A stretch of DNA of 33,007 nt from JAUIEH01 sp964483375 (GTDB lineage Bacteria > Pseudomonadota > Alphaproteobacteria > Caulobacterales > Maricaulaceae). The stretch lies in NCBI GenBank assembly GCA_964483375.1, contig CAZABJ010000030.1:1-33007 (forward strand), given 5' to 3'. The notes under the pieces are model-generated. The model searched no databases. It was not told the DNA's origin and was given only the letters and a program-made list of their open reading frames with translations. Shown one piece after another: positions 8,237 to 15,745 of this stretch. Numbering within the stretch: the stretch's first letter is position 1; each line of letters opens with the position of its first letter. A program made the position numbers and the translations under genes.

Positions 8237-9538
8237 ATGACCGAACCGTCGTCCAATCGCGCCGCAACCGAAGCCGATCTCGCCCTGGCCGCAAAGCCCG
8301 ACATCGTCACGCTCGGTTGTCGTCTCAACGCCTATGAAAGCGAAGTCATCCGCGCGCACGCCGTTGCAGCGGAGCGGGAGAACCTCGTGGTGGTGAACAC
8401 CTGCGCGGTCACCGGCGAAGCGGTCCGCCAAGCCCGTCAAGCCGTGCGCAAAGCCCGGCGCGCGCGCCCCGACGCCCATCTCGTCGTCACCGGATGCGCT
8501 GCGCAAATCGACCCCGCGATGTTCGCCGCCATGCCCGAAGTCGACGAAGTGGTCGGCAATCATGAGAAAATGTCCGCCGAAACCTGGGCGCGACCAGGCG
8601 AGACCCGGGTGCGGGTCAACGACATTTTCGCGGTGCGGGAGACCGCAGGCCACATGATCGACGCGTTCGGCGGTCGGGCGCGGGCGCATGTGCAGGTGCA
8701 AAACGGCTGCGACCACCGCTGCACGTTCTGCATCATCCCCTATGGCCGCGGAAACTCCCGTTCCGCCCCGGCCGGCGAGGTCGTCTCGCAGGTCGAGCGC
8801 CTCGTCGACCAAGGCTTTCAAGAAGTCGTGCTTTCGGGGGTGGACATCACCAGCTGGGGGGCGGACCTGCCCGGCGCGCCCAAGCTTGGGCGGCTGGTGC
8901 GCGCCATTCTGACGAAGGTTCCGGACCTCGCGCGGCTCCGGTTGTCCTCCCTTGACGCCGTTGAGATAGACGAGGAGTTGCTGGACTTCGTCGCCGCCGA
9001 ACCGCGGGTCGCGCCGCATCTGCACCTGTCGCTGCAAGCGGGTGACGACATGATCCTCAAACGCATGAAGCGCCGCCACTCCCGCGCCGACGCGGTCAGA
9101 CTGTGCGAGCGGCTGCGCGCGCGCCGCCCGGAGATCGCGTTCGGCGCCGACCTTATCGCCGGGTTTCCCACAGAAACCGATGCGATGTTCGCCAACACCC
9201 TGGCGCTCGTGGACGACTGCGGCCTCGCCTATCTGCACGTCTTCCCCTTCTCGCCGCGCCCCGGAACGCCTGCAGCGCGGATGCCTCAGACGGCGCCGGC
9301 CACGGCGAAGGCGCGGGCGGCGGCGCTGCGGGAAGCGGGCGCCCGGGCCCTGGCGCGCCATCTCGACGCCCAGGTCGGATCAACTCAGAGTGTGATCGTG
9401 GAAAAGCCGGGTTTTGCTCGGCTTGCGAATTTCGCTCCCGTCCGCTTGCCCACCGGTGCGGCGCGTTCGGGCGCGACAGCGCGCGCGCGCCTCCTCAGCC
9501 ATGACGGTGAGGCGCTCGCCGGGGAGATCGCCGCATGA
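8237..9538 (+). CDS. mtaB: tRNA t6A37 methylthiotransferase
   Basis: This radical-SAM enzyme adds a methylthio group to N6-threonylcarbamoyladenosine at position 37 of tRNAs reading ANN codons. From the ATG at 8237 it has 433 residues. The N-terminal UPF0004 domain has cluster ligands Cys28 (TLGCRLN), Cys56 (NTCAV) and Cys87 (VTGCAAQ). The radical-SAM domain has the CxxxCxxC motif at Cys158, Cys162 and Cys165 in NGCDHRCTFCIIPYGRG. A C-terminal TRAM-like region follows about residue 370. The short form and CRLN motif favour MtaB over MiaB or RimO. An in-frame TTG at 8198 with GAGAG upstream would add 13 residues and cannot be excluded. The stop overlaps the next start by 4 nt (ATGA), so the downstream small protein and ftsY are probably translated with it. 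Confidence 0.94.
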   Translation: MTEPSSNRAATEADLALAAKPDIVTLGCRLNAYESEVIRAHAVAAERENLVVVNTCAVTGEAVRQARQAVRKARRARPDAHLVVTGCAAQIDPAMFAAMPEVDEVVGNHEKMSAETWARPGETRVRVNDIFAVRETAGHMIDAFGGRARAHVQVQNGCDHRCTFCIIPYGRGNSRSAPAGEVVSQVERLVDQGFQEVVLSGVDITSWGADLPGAPKLGRLVRAILTKVPDLARLRLSSLDAVEIDEELLDFVAAEPRVAPHLHLSLQAGDDMILKRMKRRHSRADAVRLCERLRARRPEIAFGADLIAGFPTETDAMFANTLALVDDCGLAYLHVFPFSPRPGTPAARMPQTAPATAKARAAALREAGARALARHLDAQVGSTQSVIVEKPGFARLANFAPVRLPTGAARSGATARARLLSHDGEALAGEIAA

Positions 9539-9909
9539 ACCGCTTGCAACGCCGCTACGCCCGCCTGGCCCATCTGCGCGACAAACGCGTGCGCCGCGGA
9601 CGCCATAAAGCCGCCGCGCGCCTGCGCGCCCAGCTGGCCCGGGTCCGCGCCCGTTTGCGCCAGGGGCCCGACGCCGGCCGGGCCGCATTCGCCGCGCTGT
9701 TGCGCCATAAGCGCCCCGCCGTGCGCAAAGAGGCGGCTTGTGACTATCTCGCCTTCGACCGAGACGCCGCGACCGCCGCGCTGCGCGCGCTCGCCGCCCG
9801 GGCGGACGGGTCGACGACGGCGTTTTCCGCGAGCACGACGTTGATGCTTCTGGGCGCGGATCTTTTGGGCGACAGGCTTCGTGAGAGACCGGAGACCGCG
9901 GCGTCGTGA
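9535..9909 (+). CDS. Small Arg-rich HEAT-like protein between mtaB and ftsY
   Basis: I do not firmly recognise this 124-residue protein. Its first 43 residues are extremely basic (15 Arg and 2 Lys), helical in character, and could bind RNA or ribosomes. Residues about 47-110 look like one or two HEAT-type helical repeats, with a pattern of LLRHKRPAVRKEAA followed by a second amphipathic helix; this resembles DUF2019-type proteins, but the match is by eye. It overlaps mtaB by 4 nt upstream (ATGA) and ftsY by 4 nt downstream (GTGA), so it is almost certainly a real gene in a translationally coupled trio. Its position between a tRNA-modifying enzyme and the signal-recognition-particle receptor suggests a role near the ribosome, which is inference. 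Confidence 0.75.
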   Translation: MNRLQRRYARLAHLRDKRVRRGRHKAAARLRAQLARVRARLRQGPDAGRAAFAALLRHKRPAVRKEAACDYLAFDRDAATAALRALAARADGSTTAFSASTTLMLLGADLLGDRLRERPETAAS

Positions 9910-11141
9910 TCTTTTTCTGGGGCAAGAAAAAGAAAAAGGCGGACCAGCCCGCGCCGGACGGGGCGCCGGCTCTGAATGACGAGGCGAACGCGGGCGCGGA
10001 ATTCGCATCGGAACCCCAGACCCCCGCCGCTGTCTCAGACCCGGCCGTTCCGGATGCGAACCCGACCGAACCGACGTCGTTTCCGCCGGAAAACAATGTC
10101 GTTGCGGGGGCGGAACCACGCGTTGCGCGCCCCGAACAGGCCGCCGAACCGCCGCCCGAAGCCCCCTCCCCGACCGACCCCGCCGAAGCCGCTCCAGAGC
10201 CGGCCAAGCGCGGCCTGTTCGGGCGCATCTCGGACGGCTTGAAGCGCTCCTCCTCTCGGCTGGGCGACGGCGTCAGCGCCATATTCACCAAGAAGAAGCT
10301 CGACGACGACGCGCTTGAGGCGCTTGAGGAGCTTCTCTTGTCCGCGGATCTCGGCGCAGGCCCGACGACCCGGGTGATCGCCAAGCTCGCCAAGGATAAA
10401 TTCGACAAGCAGGTCAGCGATCTAGAGATCAAAGAGGCGCTGGCCGAGGAAGTGGCCAGCGTGCTCGGCCCGCATGAACGCGACATCGACCTGTCCGGCG
10501 AACCGCCGCAGGTGGTGGTTTTCGTCGGCGTGAACGGCTCGGGCAAAACCACCACCCTGGGCAAAATCGCCGCCATGGTCCGGCGAGAGGGCCGCGACGC
10601 GGTGCTTGGCGCGGGCGACACCTTTCGAGCCGCGGCCATCGAACAAATCAAAGTCTGGGGCGAACGGGCGGACTGTCCGGTTGTGGCGCGCGATTTGGGC
10701 GCGGACGCCGCGGGGCTGGCTTTCGACGCTTATGCTGAGGCGCGGACGCGCGGGGCTGACCTCCTTCTCCTCGACACCGCGGGACGGCTGCAAAACAAAG
10801 CCGAGCTGATGGACGAGCTCAAAAAAGTCGTCCGCGTCTTAAAAAAACAAGATGAAACCGCGCCGCACCATGTGCTTTTGGTCTTGGATGCGACGGTTGG
10901 TCAGAATGCCTTGGGTCAAGTCGAGGCCTTCAAGGAAACCGCCGGCGTCACAGGGCTTATCATGACCAAGCTCGACGGGACCGCGAAAGGTGGGGTCTTG
11001 GTGGCGATCGCCGACAAGTATCCTGACCTGCCGATTTACTTCACTGGCGTCGGCGAGGGCGTGGACGACCTCCAACCCTTCTCTGCGCGCCATTTCGCCC
11101 GGGCGCTCGCCGGCCTCGACGCGGAGACGGAGCCGGCTTAG
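9906..11141 (+). CDS. ftsY: Signal recognition particle receptor FtsY
   Basis: FtsY is the membrane-associated GTPase that docks SRP-ribosome complexes for co-translational insertion of inner-membrane proteins. The 411-residue protein starts at GTG 9906, overlapping the previous stop by 4 nt. Residues 1-12 are a basic patch (GKKKKK) suited to lipid contact. Residues 13-100 are a low-complexity Pro/Ala/Glu-rich A domain. The N domain covers about 105-190. The G domain contains the P-loop GVNGSGKTT at 208-216, DTFRAAA at 238-244, DTAGR at 290-294 and TKLDGTAKGG at 354-363, all characteristic of SRP GTPases and intact. It is followed 53 nt later by the septation protein gene, a neighbourhood common in Alphaproteobacteria. 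Confidence 0.97.
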   Translation: MIFFWGKKKKKADQPAPDGAPALNDEANAGAEFASEPQTPAAVSDPAVPDANPTEPTSFPPENNVVAGAEPRVARPEQAAEPPPEAPSPTDPAEAAPEPAKRGLFGRISDGLKRSSSRLGDGVSAIFTKKKLDDDALEALEELLLSADLGAGPTTRVIAKLAKDKFDKQVSDLEIKEALAEEVASVLGPHERDIDLSGEPPQVVVFVGVNGSGKTTTLGKIAAMVRREGRDAVLGAGDTFRAAAIEQIKVWGERADCPVVARDLGADAAGLAFDAYAEARTRGADLLLLDTAGRLQNKAELMDELKKVVRVLKKQDETAPHHVLLVLDATVGQNALGQVEAFKETAGVTGLIMTKLDGTAKGGVLVAIADKYPDLPIYFTGVGEGVDDLQPFSARHFARALAGLDAETEPA

Positions 11142-11194
11142 GCCTAATCGGCGCGAGCGCTCCGACGCCCGCGGCCAGTCACGAGGACGCCCCC

Positions 11195-11914
11195 ATGACC
11201 GACCCTTCGACCGCTCGCGACGAGGCGGAAAAGCCGGCCCAGCCCGAAGCGAGCTGGACGAAGCTGGCGGTGGATTTCGGCCCCGTGCTCGTGTTCATGG
11301 TGGTTTACAACGTCATCCGCGGCCGGGTGCGCGAGGCGCGAGAGGCGTGCGAAGCCGCGCGCGAAGCCGCAAACGGCGCGGCGCTAACGCCCGACATGGT
11401 CGAACTGTGCGCCCGCGCGGACATGCCGATTTACGTGGCGACGGGCGTGTTCATCGTCGCGACCCTGGCGGCGGTCGCCTATAGCTGGGTGAGCACGCGG
11501 AAAGTGTCGCCGATGCTCATCATTTCCGCGGTTTTGGTGACAGCGTTCGGTCTTCTGACGATCCTGCTGAATGACCCCATCTTCATCAAGATCAAGCCCA
11601 CGGTGGTGAACCTGTTGTTCGCAGCGGGCATCTTCGGGTCCCTGCTTGTCGGCCATAATGCGCTGAAGCTGCTTCTGGGCGAGGTCTATCAGCTGCCGGA
11701 AAACATTTGGCGCGTGCTGGCGTTGCGCTGGGGAGCGTTCTTTATCTTTCTCGCCATACTGAACGAGCTGATCTGGCGGAACTTCAGCGAGGCCTTCTGG
11801 GTGGGGTTCAAATTCTGGGGCGTGTTGCCGATCACCATGGCGTTCGCCGTCGCCAACGTTCCGCTGATCCTACGCCATCAACAAGACGCAAGCCCCGCCC
11901 GCTCCGAGGGCTGA
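11195..11914 (+). CDS. ispZ: YciB/IspZ family septation protein A homologue
   Basis: This inner-membrane protein of the YciB family has been linked to septation and envelope integrity; the exact biochemical role is not established. It has 239 residues against about 180 for the typical member. The extra length comes from a polar N-terminus of about 22 residues and a charged, Ala/Glu/Arg-rich insert at about residues 43-77 between the first and second membrane segments. The remaining segments carry family features, including LNDPIFIKIKPTVVN at about 125-139 and LNELIWR in the last third. Five to six hydrophobic helices are visible. The ATG has GAGG about 9 nt upstream. The position directly after ftsY supports the assignment. 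Its stop faces the Nudix gene across a 19-nt gap, with no obvious terminator. Confidence 0.9.
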   Translation: MTDPSTARDEAEKPAQPEASWTKLAVDFGPVLVFMVVYNVIRGRVREAREACEAAREAANGAALTPDMVELCARADMPIYVATGVFIVATLAAVAYSWVSTRKVSPMLIISAVLVTAFGLLTILLNDPIFIKIKPTVVNLLFAAGIFGSLLVGHNALKLLLGEVYQLPENIWRVLALRWGAFFIFLAILNELIWRNFSEAFWVGFKFWGVLPITMAFAVANVPLILRHQQDASPARSEG

Positions 11915-11933
11915 TCCCCTGAGCGCGCGGCTG

Positions 11934-12455
11934 TCATAGGGCTGCGGCGCGCCGGGCGGGGACGACTGCGACTTGGTCCAAGCTGGCGCGCCAGTCGTTC
12001 AACGCCCAGGACACGGAGGGAAACGCCAAGACGTCCCATGGAATCGCGTCCCAGCGGACAAGAGCCGTCTCAAGACTCTCCGGCCCCGGCGCGACGCCGG
12101 ACGCCAGCCGCGCTCGGAAGAAGAGCTGAACCTGACTGATGCGGGGGATTGAATAGACGCCGACCAGCGCGTCGATCTCCAGCGCGGCGCAGGCTTCTTC
12201 GCGCGCCTCACGCGCTGCGCCGTCCTCCACGCTCTCCCCCTCCTCCAGAAACCCAGCGGGCAAGGTCCAATAGCCTCGACGCGGATTAATCGCCCGGCGG
12301 CAAAGCAAAATTCTGCCGTGCACGTCAGTGGCGACGGCGCCCACGACGATTTTTGGATTGACGTAGTCAACGAAGCCGCAGCGATCGCAGACATGCCGCT
12401 CACGATCGTCGCCCGCCGGAATCTGTTTGGAAAACGAGGGATTGGGAGAGCTCAT
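11934..12455 (-). CDS. Nudix hydrolase with N-terminal Cys pair
   Basis: This is a 173-residue Nudix enzyme that would hydrolyse a nucleoside diphosphate linked to another group, using magnesium. The Nudix box is complete at residues 68-90: Gly68, Glu74, then REAREEACA with the metal-binding glutamates. An N-terminal CxxC (Cys23, Cys26) followed by a GFVDYVNPK segment resembles half of the zinc ribbon found in NADH-pyrophosphatase-like Nudix proteins, but only one Cys pair is present, so metal binding would need another partner. The substrate is not predictable; ADP-ribose or dinucleotide substrates are common for this branch. It is divergent from the MarR regulator gene, sharing a 167-nt intergenic region, and converges with ispZ. 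Confidence 0.9.
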   Translation of the reverse strand: MSSPNPSFSKQIPAGDDRERHVCDRCGFVDYVNPKIVVGAVATDVHGRILLCRRAINPRRGYWTLPAGFLEEGESVEDGAAREAREEACAALEIDALVGVYSIPRISQVQLFFRARLASGVAPGPESLETALVRWDAIPWDVLAFPSVSWALNDWRASLDQVAVVPARRAAAL

Positions 12456-12496
12456 GCGCCCGTCCTATGCGCCCCTGTGACGCGTCCGTCCAGCGG

Positions 12497-12520
12497 TTGT
12501 TCCGGGCGCGCAACGAACAA
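12497..12520. promoter_or_regulatory. Inverted repeat in the nudix-marR intergenic region
   Basis: Perfect 6-bp arms TTGTTC and GAACAA are separated by 12 nt between the divergent Nudix and MarR genes. The spacing and location are compatible with an operator for the MarR protein, which often represses its own promoter. This is inference from position and symmetry. Confidence 0.35.
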
Positions 12521-12541
12521 AACGCCGCAAACGGAGCGACT

Positions 12542-12551
12542 GTTACGTAAC
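12542..12551. promoter_or_regulatory. Perfect 10-bp palindrome GTTACGTAAC upstream of marR-type gene
   Basis: The palindrome lies 71 nt before the ATG of the MarR-family gene and is AT-richer than its surroundings. MarR proteins bind short palindromes near their own promoters, so this is the best single operator candidate here. No clear -35/-10 pair could be placed with confidence. Confidence 0.4.
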
Positions 12552-12622
12552 CGCCGCATTCCCCTGCTAAGGTGTCTCTGTCCGCGGGGCGACGCCCCCC
12601 GATTGAGCTGGGGACCGAATTC

Positions 12623-13267
12623 ATGACCGACATGGCTGTGCTCGAGCGCGAGGAGACCAAGACATTCGATCTCGCATCCTCGCCATGCCATCTCATTCAC
12701 CGAGCGCAACAATTCGCCGCTGATCGCTTTTCCGAGGAGATGGCCGGCGCCTCGATCACGCAGCGGCAATTCGCGGTGTTGATCGCCGTGGCGGAGAATG
12801 AGGGGCTTACCCAAACCGACCTGGTGCGCGCGACCGGGATCGACCGCTCCACTCTGGCTGAGTTGGTCGCCCGCATGGCCGACCGCAATCTTCTCCTCAG
12901 AGAAAGAGCGAAAACCGACGCCCGCGCCAACACGGTCAGCCTGACTGCGGAGGGCCGCGCACTGCTCGCGGACGCCACGCCGCGCGTCGAACGTGCTGAC
13001 GAAGCGATCTTGGAGGCGCTGCCCAAACCCAAACGGGCGGCGTTCTTGGAGACGCTGCAGCGCATCGCCCGCGTCCTGGACGATCCCGACAGCCTGCAGC
13101 CGCCCGAAGAGTCGAAGAAGAAAAAAGTCAAGAAAACCAAAGAGAAAGCGCCGAAGAAGGCGAAGGCCGCTGACAGCGCGTCGAAATCGGCCGCCAAAAG
13201 CGCGGCGGCGAAGCCGAAGCCGGCTGGAAAACCGACGAAGAAATCCAAGAAGACGACGAAAAGCTAA
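12623..13267 (+). CDS. MarR-family regulator with lysine-rich H1-like C-terminal tail
   Basis: The protein has 214 residues. Residues about 20-155 form a MarR-type winged helix: helix 1 with HLIHRAQQ, the recognition region LTQTDLVRATGIDRSTLAELVARMADRNLL, a wing with RERAKTDARAN, and the C-terminal dimerisation helices. Beyond the normal end (about residue 160) there is an added tail of some 50 residues made almost only of Lys, Ala, Pro, Ser and Thr, with 21 lysines, like histone H1 or alphaproteobacterial Lys/Ala-rich DNA-binding tails. The tail would give non-specific DNA binding and may make the protein act more like a nucleoid factor. The ATG at 12623 follows GGGGA at a suitable distance; an upstream in-frame start would add 17 residues. 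Possible operators lie just upstream. The ligand and targets are unknown. Confidence 0.9.
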   Translation: MTDMAVLEREETKTFDLASSPCHLIHRAQQFAADRFSEEMAGASITQRQFAVLIAVAENEGLTQTDLVRATGIDRSTLAELVARMADRNLLLRERAKTDARANTVSLTAEGRALLADATPRVERADEAILEALPKPKRAAFLETLQRIARVLDDPDSLQPPEESKKKKVKKTKEKAPKKAKAADSASKSAAKSAAAKPKPAGKPTKKSKKTTKS

Positions 13268-13291
13268 CCGCCGTAATGCCGATGTCGTCGC

Positions 13292-13486
13292 TCAAACGAC
13301 GATGTTGAGGTTCTGGCCCTTATCCGGGCCATAGGCGCTGAGAGACTTCGCGGGTCGGTTTGCGCTCTCCCCATCGCTTTGCGCGGCCGGCGCGGACGGG
13401 GTCGGCATGGGCTGGGCCGCAGATGCTGCGGGGCCGGCGAACAGGGCGGCGAGGTTGGCGGCCGGGCCGCCGATGGGCGTGGTCAT
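13292..13486 (-). CDS. Small protein of unknown function
   Basis: I do not recognise this 64-residue protein. It is rich in Ala, Pro, Gly and Ser, has no membrane segment or signal peptide, and ends in a less biased stretch, SAYGPDKGQNLNIVV, which looks like the part under selection. A purine-rich AAGAAG lies about 10 nt before the ATG. It is 99 nt downstream of ccmG on the same strand and converges with the MarR gene across 24 nt. It may be a disordered protein with a C-terminal binding motif, or a spurious reading frame in GC-rich DNA; the modest evidence for reality is the ribosome-binding site, the position and the change of composition at the end. Confidence 0.5.
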   Translation of the reverse strand: MTTPIGGPAANLAALFAGPAASAAQPMPTPSAPAAQSDGESANRPAKSLSAYGPDKGQNLNIVV

Positions 13487-13524
13487 GGGGGTCGCTTCTT
13501 GAAAGGTCGCTGGGCGCAGGGTCT

Positions 13525-13536
13525 GCGGCCGGCCGC
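13525..13536. repeat. Perfect 12-bp palindrome between ccmG and the small protein gene
   Basis: GCGGCCGGCCGC is its own reverse complement. It is flanked by GGTC on one side and GACC on the other, so a larger imperfect hairpin could form in RNA. It lies in the 99-nt gap after ccmG. There is no T-run, so it is not a standard terminator; an operator, a transcript-stability hairpin or GC-rich chance are all possible. Confidence 0.35.
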
Positions 13537-13585
13537 TTCTGACCGACGTCTTTCGCGTTTCACTTCTAATGATGGCAGGGCGGGA

Positions 13586-14119
13586 TTACTGCGCCTCTAA
13601 CGCCGACAGCGCGGGTTCAAGGATTTGTGAGATTACGGCGCTATCGATCGCGCCGCGCCAGTGCAGCGCCACGACGCCGTCCGCGCCGATGACAAACGTT
13701 TCCGGCGCGCCGTCGACCCCAAAGCGGTCGCCCCAACGCCCATCCGCATCAAGCCCCACCGCCCCGAACGGATCGCCCAATTCATCGAGATAGGCCTGCG
13801 CGGCGGCGCCGCCATCGCGCCAAACCACGCCATAGACCGGGACGCCGGCTTCGGCGAGGCGGTGCAGATGCGGATGCTCCACGCGGCAAGGCGCGCACCA
13901 CGTAGCGAAGACGTTCACCAGAACCGGACCATCGCCTTGCAAGTCGGCGGAACTCAATCCCGGCGCGTCGGCGGTCAGCCCTGGAAGCGCGAACGCCGGC
14001 ATGGGCTGGCCCACCAGACCCTCCGGGCCCGGCTCCTCGCCCCGGGTCACAAGCGCTGCGCCGAACACGCCGAGCAATGCGAGAAATGCGGCGAGCGGGG
14101 CGATCGTGCTCAGACGCAT
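13586..14119 (-). CDS. ccmG: Cytochrome c biogenesis thiol:disulfide oxidoreductase (CcmG/DsbE)
   Basis: CcmG is a membrane-anchored periplasmic thioredoxin that keeps apocytochrome haem-binding cysteines, or CcmH, reduced during System I cytochrome c maturation. The 177-residue protein has an N-terminal membrane anchor (about residues 7-24), the GQPMPAFALP segment at the start of the domain, the redox motif WCAPC with Cys75 and Cys78, and a cis-proline loop GVDGAPETF near residue 134 that carries the acidic feature typical of CcmG. It is the last clear gene of the ccmA-B-C-D-G run, starting 4 nt after the ccmD stop, so it is co-transcribed with it. ccmE, ccmF and ccmH are not in the window and must be elsewhere if the pathway is complete. 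Confidence 0.93.
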   Translation of the reverse strand: MRLSTIAPLAAFLALLGVFGAALVTRGEEPGPEGLVGQPMPAFALPGLTADAPGLSSADLQGDGPVLVNVFATWCAPCRVEHPHLHRLAEAGVPVYGVVWRDGGAAAQAYLDELGDPFGAVGLDADGRWGDRFGVDGAPETFVIGADGVVALHWRGAIDSAVISQILEPALSALEAQ

Positions 14120-14123
14120 AGCC

Positions 14124-14300
14124 TTAACCGTCCACCGCGTCGGCTTCGGCGCGCGCCGCCTCAGCCGCCGCCAGGCGTCGCCGCGCCGCCCGGCCCGCGA
14201 ACCAGGTGGCCGCCGCCATAATCAGCGCCGTCGCGCCCGTGATCCCGTAGGCCGCCCAAACCTGTGCGGCGTACCCGCCCATTCGCCAAAAATCGCTCAC
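14124..14300 (-). CDS. ccmD: Haem exporter protein CcmD
   Basis: CcmD is a small single-pass membrane protein that associates with CcmC and CcmA/B and helps release haem-loaded CcmE. From the GTG at 14300 it has 58 residues. The aromatic start SDFWRMGGYAAQVW followed by one hydrophobic helix and a basic, Ala/Arg-rich cytoplasmic tail is characteristic. The GTG overlaps the ccmC stop by 4 nt (GTGA), which fixes the start and suggests translational coupling. Longer in-frame starts upstream lie entirely inside ccmC and are not needed. Confidence 0.9.
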   Translation of the reverse strand: MSDFWRMGGYAAQVWAAYGITGATALIMAAATWFAGRAARRRLAAAEAARAEADAVDG

Positions 14301-15025
14301 GTCGCGGCCTCCAACGCTTGCTCGACCGCGCGTGCGCGTTGCGCGGTGATGACGGCGCGAATCCGCGCCAATAAGAGCGCGGCGAACCCGAACGTGAAGG
14401 CCAACGCCATGACGCCGAGCGGCCACCAGTAAACGTCAGGCAGCCCATCGCCCCCATCAGCTCTGAACGTCGAAGCGGACTGGTGCAGCGTCACCCACCA
14501 ATCGACCGAAAACCGAATAATCGGCAGATTGACCAGTCCGACCATGCAAAGAATGGCCGCCGCCCGGGCCGCGGTGCGCTCGTCGTCAAACGCGCCGCGC
14601 AACGCCATGTAGCCGAGATAAATGAGAAAAAGCACCAAGGTCGAGGCGAGCCGCGCATCCCACGCCCACCAGGTTCCCCAACCCGGCGCGCCCCAAATGG
14701 CGCCCGTCACCAAGGTGAGCAGCGCGCAAGCCGCGCCCAACGGGGCGGCGGCGCGTGCGGCCACGTCGGCCAAATTATGTCGCCAGACGAAGTAGACGAA
14801 ACTCGCCCCGCCCATAAAGGCGTAGCACCCGATCGCAAGCCAAGCGGCCGGCACATGCACGAACATGATGCGCACGGAATCGCCTTGGTCCTGCTCGGGC
14901 GGCGCGACCACCAGGCCGAGCCACAGCCCCAGCGGCAAGAGCGCGAGCGCCAAGATCGCGCATATCGGGATCAGCGGTCCTGTAAAGCGCATGAACCGCG
15001 CGGGGTTTGCGAGGGTTGTGAACAT
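14297..15025 (-). CDS. ccmC: Haem exporter membrane protein CcmC
   Basis: CcmC binds haem at the periplasmic face and passes it to CcmE. The 242-residue protein has six hydrophobic segments. The haem-handling WWD signature is seen as WGTWWAWDAR at 116-125, flanked by the two expected axial histidines His57 (FVHVPAAW) and His181 (LHQSAS). The ATG at 15025 gives a start like other CcmC proteins; a TTG 12 codons upstream is possible. Ribosome-binding sequence is weak. The start lies 54 nt after the ccmB stop, the largest gap in the ccm run, and the stop overlaps ccmD. Confidence 0.95.
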   Translation of the reverse strand: MFTTLANPARFMRFTGPLIPICAILALALLPLGLWLGLVVAPPEQDQGDSVRIMFVHVPAAWLAIGCYAFMGGASFVYFVWRHNLADVAARAAAPLGAACALLTLVTGAIWGAPGWGTWWAWDARLASTLVLFLIYLGYMALRGAFDDERTAARAAAILCMVGLVNLPIIRFSVDWWVTLHQSASTFRADGGDGLPDVYWWPLGVMALAFTFGFAALLLARIRAVITAQRARAVEQALEAAT

Positions 15026-15079
15026 GCGCCCAGATTTACGGCTGAGAACGGGTCGGGGCAATGCGACCAGGCGGCCCTC

Positions 15080-15745
15080 TCATTCCATATGCATGCGGAG
15101 CGCCGCGGCGGCGCCGACGGATCCCACCACCAGCGCCCCCAAGCTCGAAGCGGCGAGCAACGCCATCGCCTGGCCGAGCGGCTCCCCGAAGGACGCCGCC
15201 CGGATCGCGCCGGCGGCGAAAATGACCATCGGCGCACAGAGCGGCGGGGTGATGACCGCGATCAAGAGCCCGCCCCGCGCCCTGCCGGCGGCGAGCGCGG
15301 CGGGAGCGGAGCCTGCGGCCACCAAGCCCGGCGCGGCGAGCGCCAAAGTCAGCCCCGCCCAAAGTGCGGCGACCGGCGTCAGCCCCAAAAGCACGCCGCC
15401 GATCGGCGCCAATGCGGCGGCGGGGACCAGCGTGGCGATGCTGCGTGCGAGGATCTTTGCAGCCGCCGCGAGCGTCAGCGGCGCTTCCCCCAATGCGATG
15501 AGGTCCATCGCGCCGGTCTCAAGATCCGCTTGATACAGATGCTCTAAGCCCAGCAAGGCGACGAACACGAACGCCAAAGTCAACGCGCCCGGCGCCGCCG
15601 CGCCGAGCACGCCCAGATCCGCGCCGATGGCGAAGGCCGAGAGCGCGCAGGCGGCGAGAAAGAACGCCGCCGGCGACGCCGCCCCGCCTCCGCTCGCCCA
15701 CGCATGCGCCATTTCACGCGACAACAAACGAAGGAACGCTCTCAC
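15080..15745 (-). CDS. ccmB: Haem exporter ABC permease CcmB
   Basis: CcmB is the membrane subunit partnering the CcmA ATPase; together with CcmC and CcmD they provide energy for releasing holo-CcmE. The protein has 221 residues from GTG 15745, the usual family length. About six hydrophobic segments are seen, and the family segment GLEHLYQADLETGAMDL is present near residues 66-82 (typically LEGLYQPD). It is very rich in Ala, Gly and Leu. The GTG overlaps the ccmA stop by 4 nt (GTGA), which is the reason for choosing this start over a longer frame that enters ccmA. Confidence 0.93.
   Translation of the reverse strand: MRAFLRLLSREMAHAWASGGGAASPAAFFLAACALSAFAIGADLGVLGAAAPGALTLAFVFVALLGLEHLYQADLETGAMDLIALGEAPLTLAAAAKILARSIATLVPAAALAPIGGVLLGLTPVAALWAGLTLALAAPGLVAAGSAPAALAAGRARGGLLIAVITPPLCAPMVIFAAGAIRAASFGEPLGQAMALLAASSLGALVVGSVGAAAALRMHME

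Noticed and set aside
7619..9361. A very long minus-strand open frame extending the cupin gene to about 580 residues
   Set aside because: Beyond the cupin start at 8116 the frame is antisense to the well-supported mtaB gene and has low-complexity, non-protein-like composition; the cupin has its own start and ribosome-binding site.
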